DNA of 64,000 bases from Methylobacterium sp. BTF04 (GTDB lineage Bacteria; Pseudomonadota; Alphaproteobacteria; Rhizobiales; Beijerinckiaceae). The notes below the pieces were generated by a model. It worked only from the letters and a program-made list of their open reading frames with translations, had not been told where the DNA came from and searched no databases. Of this stretch, positions 38,206-47,941 are shown in pieces; positions within the stretch are counted from its first letter, which is position 1; every line of letters begins with the position of its first letter. The stretch is taken from assembly GCF_010692745.1 (NCBI RefSeq), contig NZ_JAAHTB010000010.1, forward strand, positions 1 through 64,000. The letters run 5' to 3'. The position numbers and the translations under genes were made by a program.

Positions 38206-38383
38206 CGCACCTGAAGCCCCGGGACGCCTTGCGGAAGACCATGCGGCACCCGCCGCCCGACGACAAGAACCCGGAGCGCGATCCTGCACAAACATCCGTC
38301 AAGCATGACCGTCGAATGGTTTCGACAGCCGACTGAACATGTGCCAGTCTAGCCCCGTCGAAACGAGACAGGAGACACGACTC

Positions 38384-38566
38384 ATGTCACTGCAGACGCA
38401 TTTGACCCAGCTCGCCCGCAAGCACGAAGCCCTCGAGCGGGAAATCCACGACGCGAAGCTCCGACCTTCGGCGAACGATCTGCGCATCGCAGAGCTCAAG
38501 AGACGAAAGCTCCACCTCAAGGACGAGATGAACCGCCTCCGAAAAGATTCGGACTCGCTTCACTGA
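38384..38566 (+). CDS. DUF465 (YdcH-like) small protein, second copy
   Basis: 60 residues: QTHLTQLARKHEALEREIHD ... RIAELKRRKLHLKDEMNRLR, the same family motif as the divergent neighbour. AGGAG sits just upstream of ATG 38384. A strong terminator follows, so it is monocistronic. Function unknown. Confidence 0.8.
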   Translation: MSLQTHLTQLARKHEALEREIHDAKLRPSANDLRIAELKRRKLHLKDEMNRLRKDSDSLH

Positions 38567-38608
38567 GCCACCGCTCGTCCGATCCCCCATAGGTGACTTT
38601 TGCGTTCG

Positions 38609-38647
38609 CCGCCGCCGCTGGTCTCCAGCGCGGCGGTTTTTGTTTTT
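38609..38647 (+). terminator. Intrinsic terminator after the DUF465 gene
   Basis: A GC-rich hairpin, CCGCCG-CTGG / CCAG-CG-CGGCGG with a TCT loop, is followed by TTTTTGTTTTT. This is a classic rho-independent terminator. Confidence 0.8.
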
Positions 38648-38768
38648 GCGGGGCTCTTTGTTTTGCGGCGAGGTTTTGCAGCGAGACGGCCTCGCGCACC
38701 GGCGCGGTTCGGCTACGATGTGGCGAAGCCGGCGTGAACGACCGGCCGCCAGGGCCGAGGACCCCACC

Positions 38769-40694
38769 ATGCCAGCCGACCCGACTTCGCGCAGCCGCTC
38801 TGCGCAGGCCCATGCCGCCTCGCTCGGCGACCCCGAGGCGTTCTGGCTCGAGGCCGCCAACGCCATCGCGTGGGAGACGGCGCCGGTGCGCGCCTTCGAT
38901 CCGCAGGCCGGGACCTACGGACGCTGGTTTCCGGACGCGACGCTCAACGCCTGCCACAATGCGGTGGACCGCCACGTGGCGGACGGGCGCGGCGAGCAGG
39001 CCGCGATCCACTACGATTCCCCCGTCACCGGCACGAAACGCACGATCACCTACCGCCAGCTGCGCGACGCGGTGGCGACGCTCGCCGCCGTCCTGGCCGA
39101 TCTCGGCGTCGGGCGCGGCGACCGGGTGGTGATCTACATGCCGATGGTGCCCGAGGCGGTGTTCGGGATGCTCGCCTGCGCGCGGCTCGGCGCCGTGCAT
39201 TCGGTGGTGTTCGGCGGGTTCGCCGCCAATGAACTCGCGATCCGCATCACGGATGCCGCCCCGAAGGTGGTGCTCGCCGCCTCCTGCGGCATCGAGCCGA
39301 GCCGGATCGTCGCCTACAAGCCGCTCCTCGACGCCGCCATCGCGGCTTCCACCCACAAACCGGAGGCCTGCCTGATCCTTCAGCGCCCGGAATCCGAGGC
39401 CATTCTGGTGGAGGGGCGCGACCGGGACTGGGCGCAGGCGGTGGCCGAGGCGGAGGCCGCGGGCCGGACAGCCGCCTGCGTCCCGGTGGCCGCCACCGAT
39501 CCGCTCTACATTCTCTACACCTCCGGCACGACCGGAAAGCCCAAGGGCGTGGTGCGCGATACCGGCGGCTATTGCGTCGCGCTGGCCTGGTCGATGCCCA
39601 ACCTCTACGACGTCGCCCCCGGCGAGACCTATTTCTGCGCCTCCGACATCGGCTGGGTGGTGGGCCATTCCTACATCGTCTACGCGCCGCTCCTGCATGG
39701 CTGCACCACGGTGTTGTACGAGGGCAAGCCGGTGGGCACGCCCGATGCCGGCGCCCTGTGGCGGGTGGTGTCCGAATACGGCGCGGTCTGCCTGTTCACC
39801 GCTCCCACCGCCCTCCGGGCCATCAAGAAGGACGACCCGCGCGCGGCGCTGGTGAAGGATTACGACCTGTCGCGCTTCCGCAGCCTGTTCCTGGCCGGCG
39901 AGCGGGCCGACCCGGACTCGGTGGCCTGGGCCGAGCGGGCGCTGGAGCGGCCGGTCATCGACCATTGGTGGCAGACCGAGACCGGCTGGGCGATCGCCGG
40001 CAACCCCCTCGGCCTCGGGCTGCTTCCGGTGAAGCACGGCAGCGCCTGCATCCCGATGCCGGGCTACGACCTCGCGGTGCTGGACGAGGCCGGCAAGCCG
40101 GTTCCGCCCGAGACCATGGGCACCATCGCGCTGAGGCTTCCCCTGCCGCCCGGCTGTCTGCCGACCCTGTGGGGCTCGGACGACCGCTTCCGGACGAGCT
40201 ACCTCACCACCTATCCGGGCTGGTACGACACCTCGGATGCCGGCGTGGTCGATGCGGATGGCTACGTCACCGTGCTCGGGCGCACCGACGACATCATCAA
40301 CGTCGCCGGCCACCGTCTCTCCACCGGCGGAATGGAGGCGGTGCTGGCGAGCCATCAGGACGTCGCCGAATGCGCCGTCATCGGCATCCGCGACGCGCTG
40401 AAGGGCGAGCAGCCCTGCGGCTTCGTCGTTCTCAAATCCGGGGTGGAGCGCGAGACCGACACTATCGAGCGCGAGCTGGTCGCCCTGGTGCGCGAGCGGA
40501 TCGGCCCGGTGGCCGCCTTCCGGCTCGCGCTCACGGTGCAGCGGCTGCCCAAGACCCGCTCGGGCAAGATCCTGCGCGGCACGATGAAGCGCATCGCCGA
40601 CGGCGAGCCCTGGACCACGCCGCCGACCATCGACGACGCGGCCGTCCTCGACGAGATCGGCGCGAGCCTGAAGGGCAGGGGGATCGGCGCCTGA
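38769..40694 (+). CDS. AMP-forming acyl-CoA synthetase (propionyl/acetyl-CoA synthetase type)
   Basis: 641 residues. Adenylate-forming enzyme that activates a short carboxylic acid to its CoA ester. P-loop YILYTSGTTGKPKGVV; VIDHWWQTETGWAIAG; Asp-Arg hinge GRTDDIINVAGHRLSTGGME; C-terminal Lys motif LPKTRSGKILRGTMKRIADG. The WWQTETG segment and length fit PrpE/Acs enzymes; the acyl pocket suggests propionyl-CoA synthetase (PrpE), but acetate is possible. ATG 38769 gives the family N-terminus. It could recycle acetate made by PoxB. Confidence 0.85.
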   Translation: MPADPTSRSRSAQAHAASLGDPEAFWLEAANAIAWETAPVRAFDPQAGTYGRWFPDATLNACHNAVDRHVADGRGEQAAIHYDSPVTGTKRTITYRQLRDAVATLAAVLADLGVGRGDRVVIYMPMVPEAVFGMLACARLGAVHSVVFGGFAANELAIRITDAAPKVVLAASCGIEPSRIVAYKPLLDAAIAASTHKPEACLILQRPESEAILVEGRDRDWAQAVAEAEAAGRTAACVPVAATDPLYILYTSGTTGKPKGVVRDTGGYCVALAWSMPNLYDVAPGETYFCASDIGWVVGHSYIVYAPLLHGCTTVLYEGKPVGTPDAGALWRVVSEYGAVCLFTAPTALRAIKKDDPRAALVKDYDLSRFRSLFLAGERADPDSVAWAERALERPVIDHWWQTETGWAIAGNPLGLGLLPVKHGSACIPMPGYDLAVLDEAGKPVPPETMGTIALRLPLPPGCLPTLWGSDDRFRTSYLTTYPGWYDTSDAGVVDADGYVTVLGRTDDIINVAGHRLSTGGMEAVLASHQDVAECAVIGIRDALKGEQPCGFVVLKSGVERETDTIERELVALVRERIGPVAAFRLALTVQRLPKTRSGKILRGTMKRIADGEPWTTPPTIDDAAVLDEIGASLKGRGIGA

Positions 40695-40831
40695 CGGGTT
40701 GCGCCGGATAGGGCGGATGCCCCATCCAACGGCCTGTCCACACCCGGCCTTCAAGATGCCGTGAAGCCGGTGTGAACTCACGCTCGTGTCGTAGTGCGAA
40801 CCAGCCGCGCCGGCTGCCACCGGGGTCTGAC

Positions 40832-42832
40832 GTGTCCGCTGCCACTTCCTTCCATGCCGCCTGCCGCCGCTACGGCTGGGTCGTCGGACTGCCAGGCCTG
40901 GCGCTCATCCTCGGCCTGTCGGTGCCGCTGGTGACCCGGACCATCGAGGCGCGCCTCGATGCGGCTGCCGGCGCCATCGCCCGCGCCACCACCGAGCCGG
41001 GTGCCGAGCCCTGGCTGCGCCCGGAGGCGCGGGGACGCGATCTCGCGATCCTGGGCGAGGCGCCCGATCCGGGCCTGCGGGCGGCGGCCTACGAGCGTCT
41101 GGCCGCAATGCCGGGTCTGCGCCGCCTCGACGGTCCGGTGGGCCTCGTCGAGGACGCGAGACCCTTCGTGTGGACGGCGACGCGGACGACGCCGGATCGC
41201 ATCGACCTCACCGGCAACCGCCCGGCCTCCCTCGGCCCCGGGGCCTTCGCCGAGCGGCTCGGCCCCGCCTTGCCGCCGGAGACCCAATTGCGCGACCGCG
41301 CCAAGGCGGCGCACGGCGCGCCGCCGGATTTCGCGGATGCGGCGGCCTATGCGGTCTCCACCCTCAAAAACCTGCAGCCGGGCGCGCACGTGACCCTGGA
41401 AGACACTCGACTGTCGCTCTCGGGCGAGGCCGTCTCGGTGGCGGACGAGGCGAGCCTGCGCGCGGCGCTCGCCGCGCCGCCCGCAGGCTACACCCTGGGC
41501 ACCGTCGAGATTCTGCCCGCCCTGGTGAAGGATTTCCGCTTCGGCATCGCCCGCGCCGCCGGCGGCGCCTTGAAACTCTCGGGGTTCGTCGTTTCGCAGA
41601 AGGCGCAGGCCGAGCTTCGCCAGCAGGCGACGGACGCGGCCGAGGGTGCCGGGATCACCGACGAGACCCAGACCGCGCGCGGCCTCGCCGCCGGCATCGA
41701 TCCGCCGAGCCTGGCGCGGTTCGCCCTCCAGCTCGCAGGCCTGCTGCAGGACGGCACAGTCAGCTTCGCCGACGGCGCGATCGCCGTCTCTGGCATCGCC
41801 CTCGACGGGCAGGCGCTCGGCGAGGTCGCCGGGCTGATGCGGGACGGCCGTCCCGCCGGCATCGCGGCGGGTCCGGTGACCCTGGAGACCCGGCCGCTCT
41901 CCCCCTACCGCGTCAGCATCCGGCGCGAGGCCGACGCCGTCACAATCGGCGGGCACCTTCCGGATCAGGCGACGCGCGAGCGCCTGCTCGCCGCCCTGCG
42001 CCCGCGCTTCTTTCGCGAGCGGATCGTCGACAAGAGCCGGATGGCGGATGGCGCGCCGGCCGGACTCGCCCCCGCTTTGGAGACCGCCATCGCCCCGCTC
42101 TCGCTCCTGGCGCGGGGTGAGATCAAGGTGGCCGACCGCGACCTGACCCTGACCGGCGACAGCCTCTATGCCGAGAGCGCGCAGCGGATCGAGGGCGACC
42201 TGCCACGGGCGTTGCCGGCGGGCTGGCAGGGGGACGTGGCGGTGGCCGCGCCGAGCGCTGCCCGGCCGCTCGATCCGGAAATCTGCAAGGCGCAATTCGC
42301 CGAGCGCGTCCAAGCGACGCCCCTGCATTTCAGCCCCGGCAGCGGCACCCTGAAGGCCGCGTTCTATCCGCTCCTCGATGGCCTCGCCGCGTTGGCAAAA
42401 ACCTGCCCCGCCCTGCGGATCGAGGTCACCGGCCACGGCGATCCGGCCGGGTCGGCGCCGGTGGCCAAGCCCACCCTCGACACCGCTGTGGACAGCACCG
42501 CCTCGCTCGATGCCGCCAAGGCGAGCCCGGCGCCCGCAAAGGAGGTCAAGGCACCCGACGTCAAAGCCTCCGCTGCCAAGCCCACACCGGCCAAATCCAC
42601 CGAAACCAAACCCGCCGAGACCAAGCCGGCGCCCGCCAAGAAGGCCGCCAAGGCCGAGCCGAAGCCGGCGCCCGTCGTACCGGCGGAACCCGAGCCCGAT
42701 CTTCCGCGCCAGCGGGCATTGGTCATCGTCGAATACCTGCTCCAGGCCGGCATCGGCGCCGATCGCATCGCAGCGGCCCCGCCGGGAAGCCTGCGTCCCG
42801 CGGCCGGAGGCGTGGGCTTCGCGCTACGTTGA
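40832..42832 (+). CDS. OmpA-like domain protein with BON-like repeats
   Basis: About 666 residues. An N-terminal membrane anchor (WVVGLPGLALILGLSVPLV) leads to a long region with BON-like repeating segments and a C-terminal OmpA-like peptidoglycan-binding domain (FSPGSGTLKAAFYPLLDGLA ... IEVTGHGDPAG). The OmpA fold is split: about 80 Ala/Lys/Pro-rich residues come before its last part, RQRALVIVEYLLQAGIGADR. The general plan recalls mycobacterial ArfA. GTG 40832 chosen; GTG 40772 possible. Probably tethers the inner membrane to peptidoglycan. Confidence 0.65.
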   Translation: MSAATSFHAACRRYGWVVGLPGLALILGLSVPLVTRTIEARLDAAAGAIARATTEPGAEPWLRPEARGRDLAILGEAPDPGLRAAAYERLAAMPGLRRLDGPVGLVEDARPFVWTATRTTPDRIDLTGNRPASLGPGAFAERLGPALPPETQLRDRAKAAHGAPPDFADAAAYAVSTLKNLQPGAHVTLEDTRLSLSGEAVSVADEASLRAALAAPPAGYTLGTVEILPALVKDFRFGIARAAGGALKLSGFVVSQKAQAELRQQATDAAEGAGITDETQTARGLAAGIDPPSLARFALQLAGLLQDGTVSFADGAIAVSGIALDGQALGEVAGLMRDGRPAGIAAGPVTLETRPLSPYRVSIRREADAVTIGGHLPDQATRERLLAALRPRFFRERIVDKSRMADGAPAGLAPALETAIAPLSLLARGEIKVADRDLTLTGDSLYAESAQRIEGDLPRALPAGWQGDVAVAAPSAARPLDPEICKAQFAERVQATPLHFSPGSGTLKAAFYPLLDGLAALAKTCPALRIEVTGHGDPAGSAPVAKPTLDTAVDSTASLDAAKASPAPAKEVKAPDVKASAAKPTPAKSTETKPAETKPAPAKKAAKAEPKPAPVVPAEPEPDLPRQRALVIVEYLLQAGIGADRIAAAPPGSLRPAAGGVGFALR

Positions 42833-43011
42833 AGGCGCAAGCCGACCGCTCCGGGCCTCGCCGGCGGCGGGCATCGCGTCGGATCGAAATCCGTCGCTGC
42901 ACCGGCTGTACTCCGGGCGACAAATCAGGCGGCGACACTCATGCTCAGCGTGTAGCGCTTGCGACTTTCCTGTTCTAGCATCGGCGCCGCGCTCTGCAGG
43001 GAAACGCCACC

Positions 43012-43410
43012 ATGCATCTCGTCCAGATCATTTATGCCTCCCGCCCTTTCGGGTTCGACCAAGAAACACTGAACGGTATCCTGTCGCAGTCTCGACGGTG
43101 CAATCTACGCGACGACATAACCGGGGCGCTGATCTGCCGATCCGATCTGTACTTGCAGTTATTGGAAGGTCCCGAAGATGCAATCACGGCGACTTACGCG
43201 CGCATCATCCGCGACGATCGGCATCTCGAGGTGAACCGACTGTCCTACGAGACCGTGACCGAGCGTCTGTTTCCCGGCTGGGCCATGCGCGATGATCCGG
43301 CGCGGTCCTGGATGTGGACGCAGGCCGAAGTCGCCAAGGGCGCGATTGCCGAGGCGACGCCGCAGGAGGTTCTCGCCATCTTCAAGCGCATCGCGGCGGA
43401 GCCCGTCTGA
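43012..43410 (+). CDS. BLUF-domain blue-light sensor
   Basis: 132 residues: a single BLUF domain and a short helical cap. Flavin-switch residues are all present: Tyr8 in QIIYAS, Asn31, Gln49 in LYLQLLEG, and Trp90/Met92 in PGWAM. BLUF domains bind FAD and switch hydrogen bonding on blue light. With no output domain it must act through a partner protein; none is obvious in the neighbourhood. Confidence 0.9.
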   Translation: MHLVQIIYASRPFGFDQETLNGILSQSRRCNLRDDITGALICRSDLYLQLLEGPEDAITATYARIIRDDRHLEVNRLSYETVTERLFPGWAMRDDPARSWMWTQAEVAKGAIAEATPQEVLAIFKRIAAEPV

Positions 43411-43602
43411 CCAATCGGACGCGCGTTAGACCCGCACGGATATCCGCGTTGAGCTCTCTCTCCTGAAAAGAGGGGGGCCCATCGCGCTTGAACCGGCCGA
43501 CGCAACGACGGCACGCCCCCGCAAAAGCCGCAAAGCCGGTTCCCTCTTCACCAGCACGGCGCGCGCGACGACGCGTCGAGCCGATACCCTCGGAGACCCC
43601 GC

Positions 43603-43893
43603 GTGATCCTGCTGTTGACCCTGTTCTGGCCGGCTCTGGCCGCCGGCTTCCTGCTCGGGGCGGTCTTCGGCTGGCTGTCCGGCCTGCCGCGGACCCCGGC
43701 GTCCCGACTCGGGGCCGGCGGCCTCGGTCTGGCGGCTTTGGTCGCGAGCGGCCTGGCCTTCGCCGGGATCGTACCGGGGCGGCCCGGCCTCTGGATCGAG
43801 GCCGGGGCTTTGGTGCTCGGCGCCTATCTCGTCGGCGCGCTCGCCGGCGCGACGATCCAGGCCGCGCGGATCCGCCGACCGGCGATCGGATGA
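43603..43893 (+). CDS. Small membrane protein, hypothetical
   Basis: 96 residues with three likely membrane helices and many Gly/Ala/Leu. GTG start. Converges with slt, only 4 bases between stops. No family recognised. Confidence 0.55.
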   Translation: MILLLTLFWPALAAGFLLGAVFGWLSGLPRTPASRLGAGGLGLAALVASGLAFAGIVPGRPGLWIEAGALVLGAYLVGALAGATIQAARIRRPAIG

Positions 43894-43897
43894 GCCG

Positions 43898-46216
43898 TCA
43901 GCGCGCGCCGCGCTGAAGGTCTCCATTGATGAGGAGCGCACTCTTGCCGTCGAGGCGGTTGCGGTAGACCTGCAGGTTCTCCATCACCCGCTGGACGTAG
44001 TTGCGCGTCTCGGTGAACGGGATCCGCTCGACCCAGTCGATGGGATCGACGCCGGGCTTGCGCGGGTCGCCGTAGGCGTCGATCCACTTCTTCACGTTGC
44101 CGCCACCCGCATTGTACGACGCGAAGGCGAGGATGTAGGAGCCGCGCCAATCGTCCATCAGCTCGCCGAGATGGGCCTGGCCGAGGCGCGCATTGTAGGC
44201 CGGGTCGCTGGTGAGCCGCTCCTGGTCGTAGGCGGCGCTGACCCGGCGCGCCGTACGCTGGGCGGTGGCCGGCATCATCTGCATCAGGCCGCGCGCGCCG
44301 ACGCTCGATTGGGCGAGCGGATCGAACTGGCTCTCCTGGCGGGCGATGGCGAAGACCATCGCCTTCTCCACCAGTGGCACCGCCGCGGAGGCTTCGTAGG
44401 CCGGGATGCCGATGGTCGGGTAGGCATGGGCGTCGAGCGGCAGGCCGCGCTGCACCGCGATCTTGCCGATGGCGACCAGCGCACGCGCATTGCGCACATC
44501 CATGGCGATGCCAGCGAGGGCGTCGATCTCGGCCGGGTCGGTGAGCCGGGTCGCCGCGTCGATGTAAAGCGGCAGCGCCAGCTCCTTGAGGGAGGCCGCC
44601 TCAAGCATGCGCAGGGCGCGGACATAGAGCCGGTCGTCGAAGGCGGCATGCGCCGCCGGATCGAGCTCGGTGAGGGTGCGCAGGGACAGGCTGGAGCGTC
44701 CGAGCTTGGCGCGGGCGAGCTGGCCGTAATAGGCGATCGGCTGGAGCGAGGCGCGCTCGTAGAAGGTCTTGGCCTCCTCGGCCTGCCCCGACGCCTCGGC
44801 GGCGCGGCCCTGCCAATAAGCGACGCGGGCCAGCGAGATCGGCGTCTCGGCGATGGCGGCGGCCAGCGCGAAATGGCGCGCCGCGACCCCCGGATCGGCC
44901 AGGAACCGCAGGGCGATCCAACCGGCGTGGAATTCGGCCTCGATCCGCTTTTCCACCGTGCGGGCGCTGTGGCTCGCCGCCACCGCGTAGGCCGCCCTGG
45001 GATCACCCGCATCGACGAGCTTGCGCGCTACGATCCGGCGCTCGACCCACCATTCGTCCCCGTCGACCAGCACGTCGGGATTGCTCGGCGCGGAGGCGAG
45101 CAGGGCCGCCGCCTCGACGAACTTGTCGTGCCGGCGCAGGTATTGCGCCCGCGACAGGATGTAGGACGGATCGCTGCGCAGGGAGGGCGGCACCGCATTG
45201 AGCGCGGCGGGCGCCGACGCGCTCTTGTCCTCCACGGCGCGCCGCGCCCGCACCAGGGTGGCATAGCCGCCGCCGGCGTACCCGGCGGCGCGGCCGGCGG
45301 TCTCGTAATCCTCCTTGAGGAGGGCGCGCTCCATGCGGAAGCGGTGATCGACCCGGCCGAGAACGCTCGGGAAGGCGTCCATCACCTTGGTCTCGAGGTT
45401 GCGGCCGAAGGTCTCCGAGCGCCACAGGTCGCGCACCAGCGCGCTCGAATCGGCATCGAGTCCGTCGGCCCGGAAGGCGAGGGCCAGGGCGAACTTACCC
45501 GGTGCGCTCGCGGGCTTGGCGGCGGCGAAATAGGCGCGCACGGTCGCCGGGCTCTTGCGCTCGGTGAGCAGCGCCTCCTCGGCCCGGCGGCGCAGGAGCG
45601 GCCCCGCCGGCCAGTCGGGATTGGCGCGGGTGAAGGCGGTGGTGCGCTCGAAGCCGATGCCGGCCCCGGCACGAATCGCCACCCATTCGAGCAGCGCCCG
45701 CGCGGCGGCATCCTTGAAGCCGTCGCGCAGGCGGTCCCCATCGGAGACCTTGCCCTTGCGATAGGCGTCGATGGCCTGCCGCAAGGCGGGCAGGTCGATA
45801 TCGGGGGCGATCCGCGCGGCGCGGACCGGATCGGGCACCTCGGGCAGCGGCGCCGCCGGGGACAGAGCCGCATCGGGCAGCGGAAATGCGATCGCCGCCT
45901 CGGGATCGGCGGAGGCGTAGGCCTTCACGGTCGCCGGAAGAGCCTGACTTGAAGCCGGTAGCGCCTGACTCGCAACGGGCAGCGCCTGGCTCGGTGCGGC
46001 CTCCGTCGTCTTGACCTCGGTCTTCAACGCGTCGGCGGCGACCGGGTCGTCGATCCGGGCATCGGGAAGCGCGCTCGACGGAGCGTTGGCATCGCTGGAC
46101 GGCGTCGGCGCAACCGTGTCCGACCCCGCCCCCGCTGCGACGCAGGAGGTTCCGAGGATCGTCCCGGCCAGGGCCAGGGCCAGGACCGCACGATGCGAAC
46201 GCGTCGAGAACACCAT
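43898..46216 (-). CDS. slt: Soluble lytic murein transglycosylase
   Basis: About 772 residues. A signal peptide (VLALALAGTILGTSC, possibly a lipoprotein) is followed by a low-complexity linker with three SQALPxx repeats, a long helical superhelix (about residues 130-580), and the C-terminal lysozyme-like domain: catalytic Glu in IARQESQFDP, SVGARGLMQMMPATA, FASYNAGGGNVKKW and ETRNYVQRV. It cleaves peptidoglycan to anhydromuropeptides in the periplasm. ATG 46216 is preferred, as the upstream ATG at 46246 adds only a hydrophilic stretch. Confidence 0.9.
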   Translation of the reverse strand: MVFSTRSHRAVLALALAGTILGTSCVAAGAGSDTVAPTPSSDANAPSSALPDARIDDPVAADALKTEVKTTEAAPSQALPVASQALPASSQALPATVKAYASADPEAAIAFPLPDAALSPAAPLPEVPDPVRAARIAPDIDLPALRQAIDAYRKGKVSDGDRLRDGFKDAAARALLEWVAIRAGAGIGFERTTAFTRANPDWPAGPLLRRRAEEALLTERKSPATVRAYFAAAKPASAPGKFALALAFRADGLDADSSALVRDLWRSETFGRNLETKVMDAFPSVLGRVDHRFRMERALLKEDYETAGRAAGYAGGGYATLVRARRAVEDKSASAPAALNAVPPSLRSDPSYILSRAQYLRRHDKFVEAAALLASAPSNPDVLVDGDEWWVERRIVARKLVDAGDPRAAYAVAASHSARTVEKRIEAEFHAGWIALRFLADPGVAARHFALAAAIAETPISLARVAYWQGRAAEASGQAEEAKTFYERASLQPIAYYGQLARAKLGRSSLSLRTLTELDPAAHAAFDDRLYVRALRMLEAASLKELALPLYIDAATRLTDPAEIDALAGIAMDVRNARALVAIGKIAVQRGLPLDAHAYPTIGIPAYEASAAVPLVEKAMVFAIARQESQFDPLAQSSVGARGLMQMMPATAQRTARRVSAAYDQERLTSDPAYNARLGQAHLGELMDDWRGSYILAFASYNAGGGNVKKWIDAYGDPRKPGVDPIDWVERIPFTETRNYVQRVMENLQVYRNRLDGKSALLINGDLQRGAR

Positions 46217-46419
46217 GGTTCTTCCAGTCCAATCGAGAGCGGACATCCTTTTAGGTCAACCTGCTTCAAGCTCACCCGAAGGGCATTAAGAAGGCATTAA
46301 CCGCATGCACACAGCGTTTGCGCCGGTGCGGTCGAGCGCCTATGTCTGCCCGTCCGCGCCAAGCGGTGCCGCTGCCGGACCACCGGCGCATGAGACAATC
46401 GACGGCTGGGAACGCCAGG

Positions 46420-47319
46420 ATGACCGATACAACCGCCCGGCGCCTGAAGGGCGCGATGACCGCCCTGGTGACCCCGTTCCGGGACGGCGCCTTCGACGAG
46501 GCGGCCTTCCGCGCTTTCGTGAACTGGCAGATCGCGCAGGGCATCCACGGCCTCGTGCCCACCGGTACCACCGGCGAGAGCCCGACCCTGAGCCATGACG
46601 AGCACGACCGCGTGGTCGAGATCTGCATCGCGGAAGCAGCCGGCCGCGTGCCGGTGATCGCCGGCGCCGGCTCGAACTCCACCGCCGAGGCGGTGGCGCG
46701 GGCCCGGCACGCCGAAAAGGCCGGCGCAGACGCCGTCCTGGTGGTCACGCCCTACTACAACAAGCCGACGCAGGCCGGGCTCTATGCCCATTTCAAGGCC
46801 GTGAACGATGCCATCGGCATTCCGATCATCCTGTACAACATTCCCGGGCGTTCCATCGTCGATCTCAATGTCGAGACGATGGCGCGCCTGTACGAACTCA
46901 AGAACATCGCCGGCGTGAAGGACGCCACGGCCAAGCTCGACCGGGTCAGCCTTCAGCGCCAAGCCATGGGCGAAGACTTCATCCAGCTTTCGGGCGAAGA
47001 TGCGACCGCGCTCGGCTTCAATGCCCAGGGCGGCTGCGGCTGCATCTCGGTGGTGTCGAACGTGGCCCCGCGCCTGTGCGCGACGCTGCAGGAGGCGACG
47101 CTGGCCGGGGACTACGCCAAGGCGCTGCAGGTCCAGGACATGCTGATGCCGCTGCACACCAGCATGTTCATCGAGCCGAATCCGGCACCGGTGAAGTACG
47201 CTCTGTCCCGGCTCGGCCTGATGAGCGACGAGGTGCGGCTGCCGATGCTCACGGTGAGCGACGCCACCAAGGCCACCGTTGACGCGGCCCTGCGCCATGC
47301 CGGCCTGATCGAAGGCTGA
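46420..47319 (+). CDS. dapA: 4-hydroxy-tetrahydrodipicolinate synthase
   Basis: 299 residues of the TIM-barrel lyase family. It condenses pyruvate with aspartate semialdehyde in lysine and diaminopimelate synthesis. Motifs: [25 protein letters not shown] with the catalytic Tyr, and the Schiff-base Lys in [16 protein letters not shown] 46420 gives the normal N-terminus. It is divergent from slt and sits just upstream of smpB, a frequent alphaproteobacterial order. Confidence 0.95.
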   Translation: MTDTTARRLKGAMTALVTPFRDGAFDEAAFRAFVNWQIAQGIHGLVPTGTTGESPTLSHDEHDRVVEICIAEAAGRVPVIAGAGSNSTAEAVARARHAEKAGADAVLVVTPYYNKPTQAGLYAHFKAVNDAIGIPIILYNIPGRSIVDLNVETMARLYELKNIAGVKDATAKLDRVSLQRQAMGEDFIQLSGEDATALGFNAQGGCGCISVVSNVAPRLCATLQEATLAGDYAKALQVQDMLMPLHTSMFIEPNPAPVKYALSRLGLMSDEVRLPMLTVSDATKATVDAALRHAGLIEG

Positions 47320-47400
47320 TCCCGGCTGGCGGATCGACCCGCGACGAACCATATCCCTCGGCCCGACCGCGTCCTGCGGCCGGCGTGAATCGACGAAGTG

Positions 47401-47874
47401 ATGGCCCCCAAACCCGATACCGATCGCCGCGTCGTCGCCGATAACCGCGCCGCCCGCTACCATTACGAGATCACGGACACGTTCGAGGCCGGGCTGGCGC
47501 TCACCGGCACCGAGGTCAAATCCCTGCGCAAGGGAAAGGCGACCATCGGCGAGGCCTATGCCGGGCCGTCGGGCGGCGACCTGATGCTGTTCAACGCCTA
47601 CATCCCGGAATACGTCGAGGCGAACCGCTTCAACCACGAGACCAAGCGGCCGCGCCGCCTGCTGCTGCATCGCAAGCAGATCAACAAGCTCATCGGCGCG
47701 ACCCAGCGCGACGGCTTCACCGTGGTGCCGCTGAAGATCTACTTCAACGAGCGCGGACGGGCGAAGATCGAGCTCGGGCTCGGCCGCGGCAAGAAGCTTC
47801 ACGACAAGCGCGAGACCTCCAAGCAGCGCGACTGGGAGCGCGACCGCGCCCGGATCATGCGCGACCGGGGATAG
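47401..47874 (+). CDS. smpB: SsrA-binding protein
   Basis: 157 residues. Family blocks: [56 protein letters not shown] and the C-terminal basic tail [20 protein letters not shown]. Partner of tmRNA in rescue of stalled ribosomes. The tmRNA gene itself is not in this window. Confidence 0.95.
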   Translation: MAPKPDTDRRVVADNRAARYHYEITDTFEAGLALTGTEVKSLRKGKATIGEAYAGPSGGDLMLFNAYIPEYVEANRFNHETKRPRRLLLHRKQINKLIGATQRDGFTVVPLKIYFNERGRAKIELGLGRGKKLHDKRETSKQRDWERDRARIMRDRG

Positions 47875-47941
47875 GCTTTTCGGGATCGGGCTGGCAGATT
47901 CAGCGGTCGCCGGCCCGAACCGCCAGCCAGAGGGGCGCCCC

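Noticed and set aside
44171-45952. 593-residue plus-strand frame opposite slt
   Set aside because: Antisense of a well-defined transglycosylase; no domain recognised.
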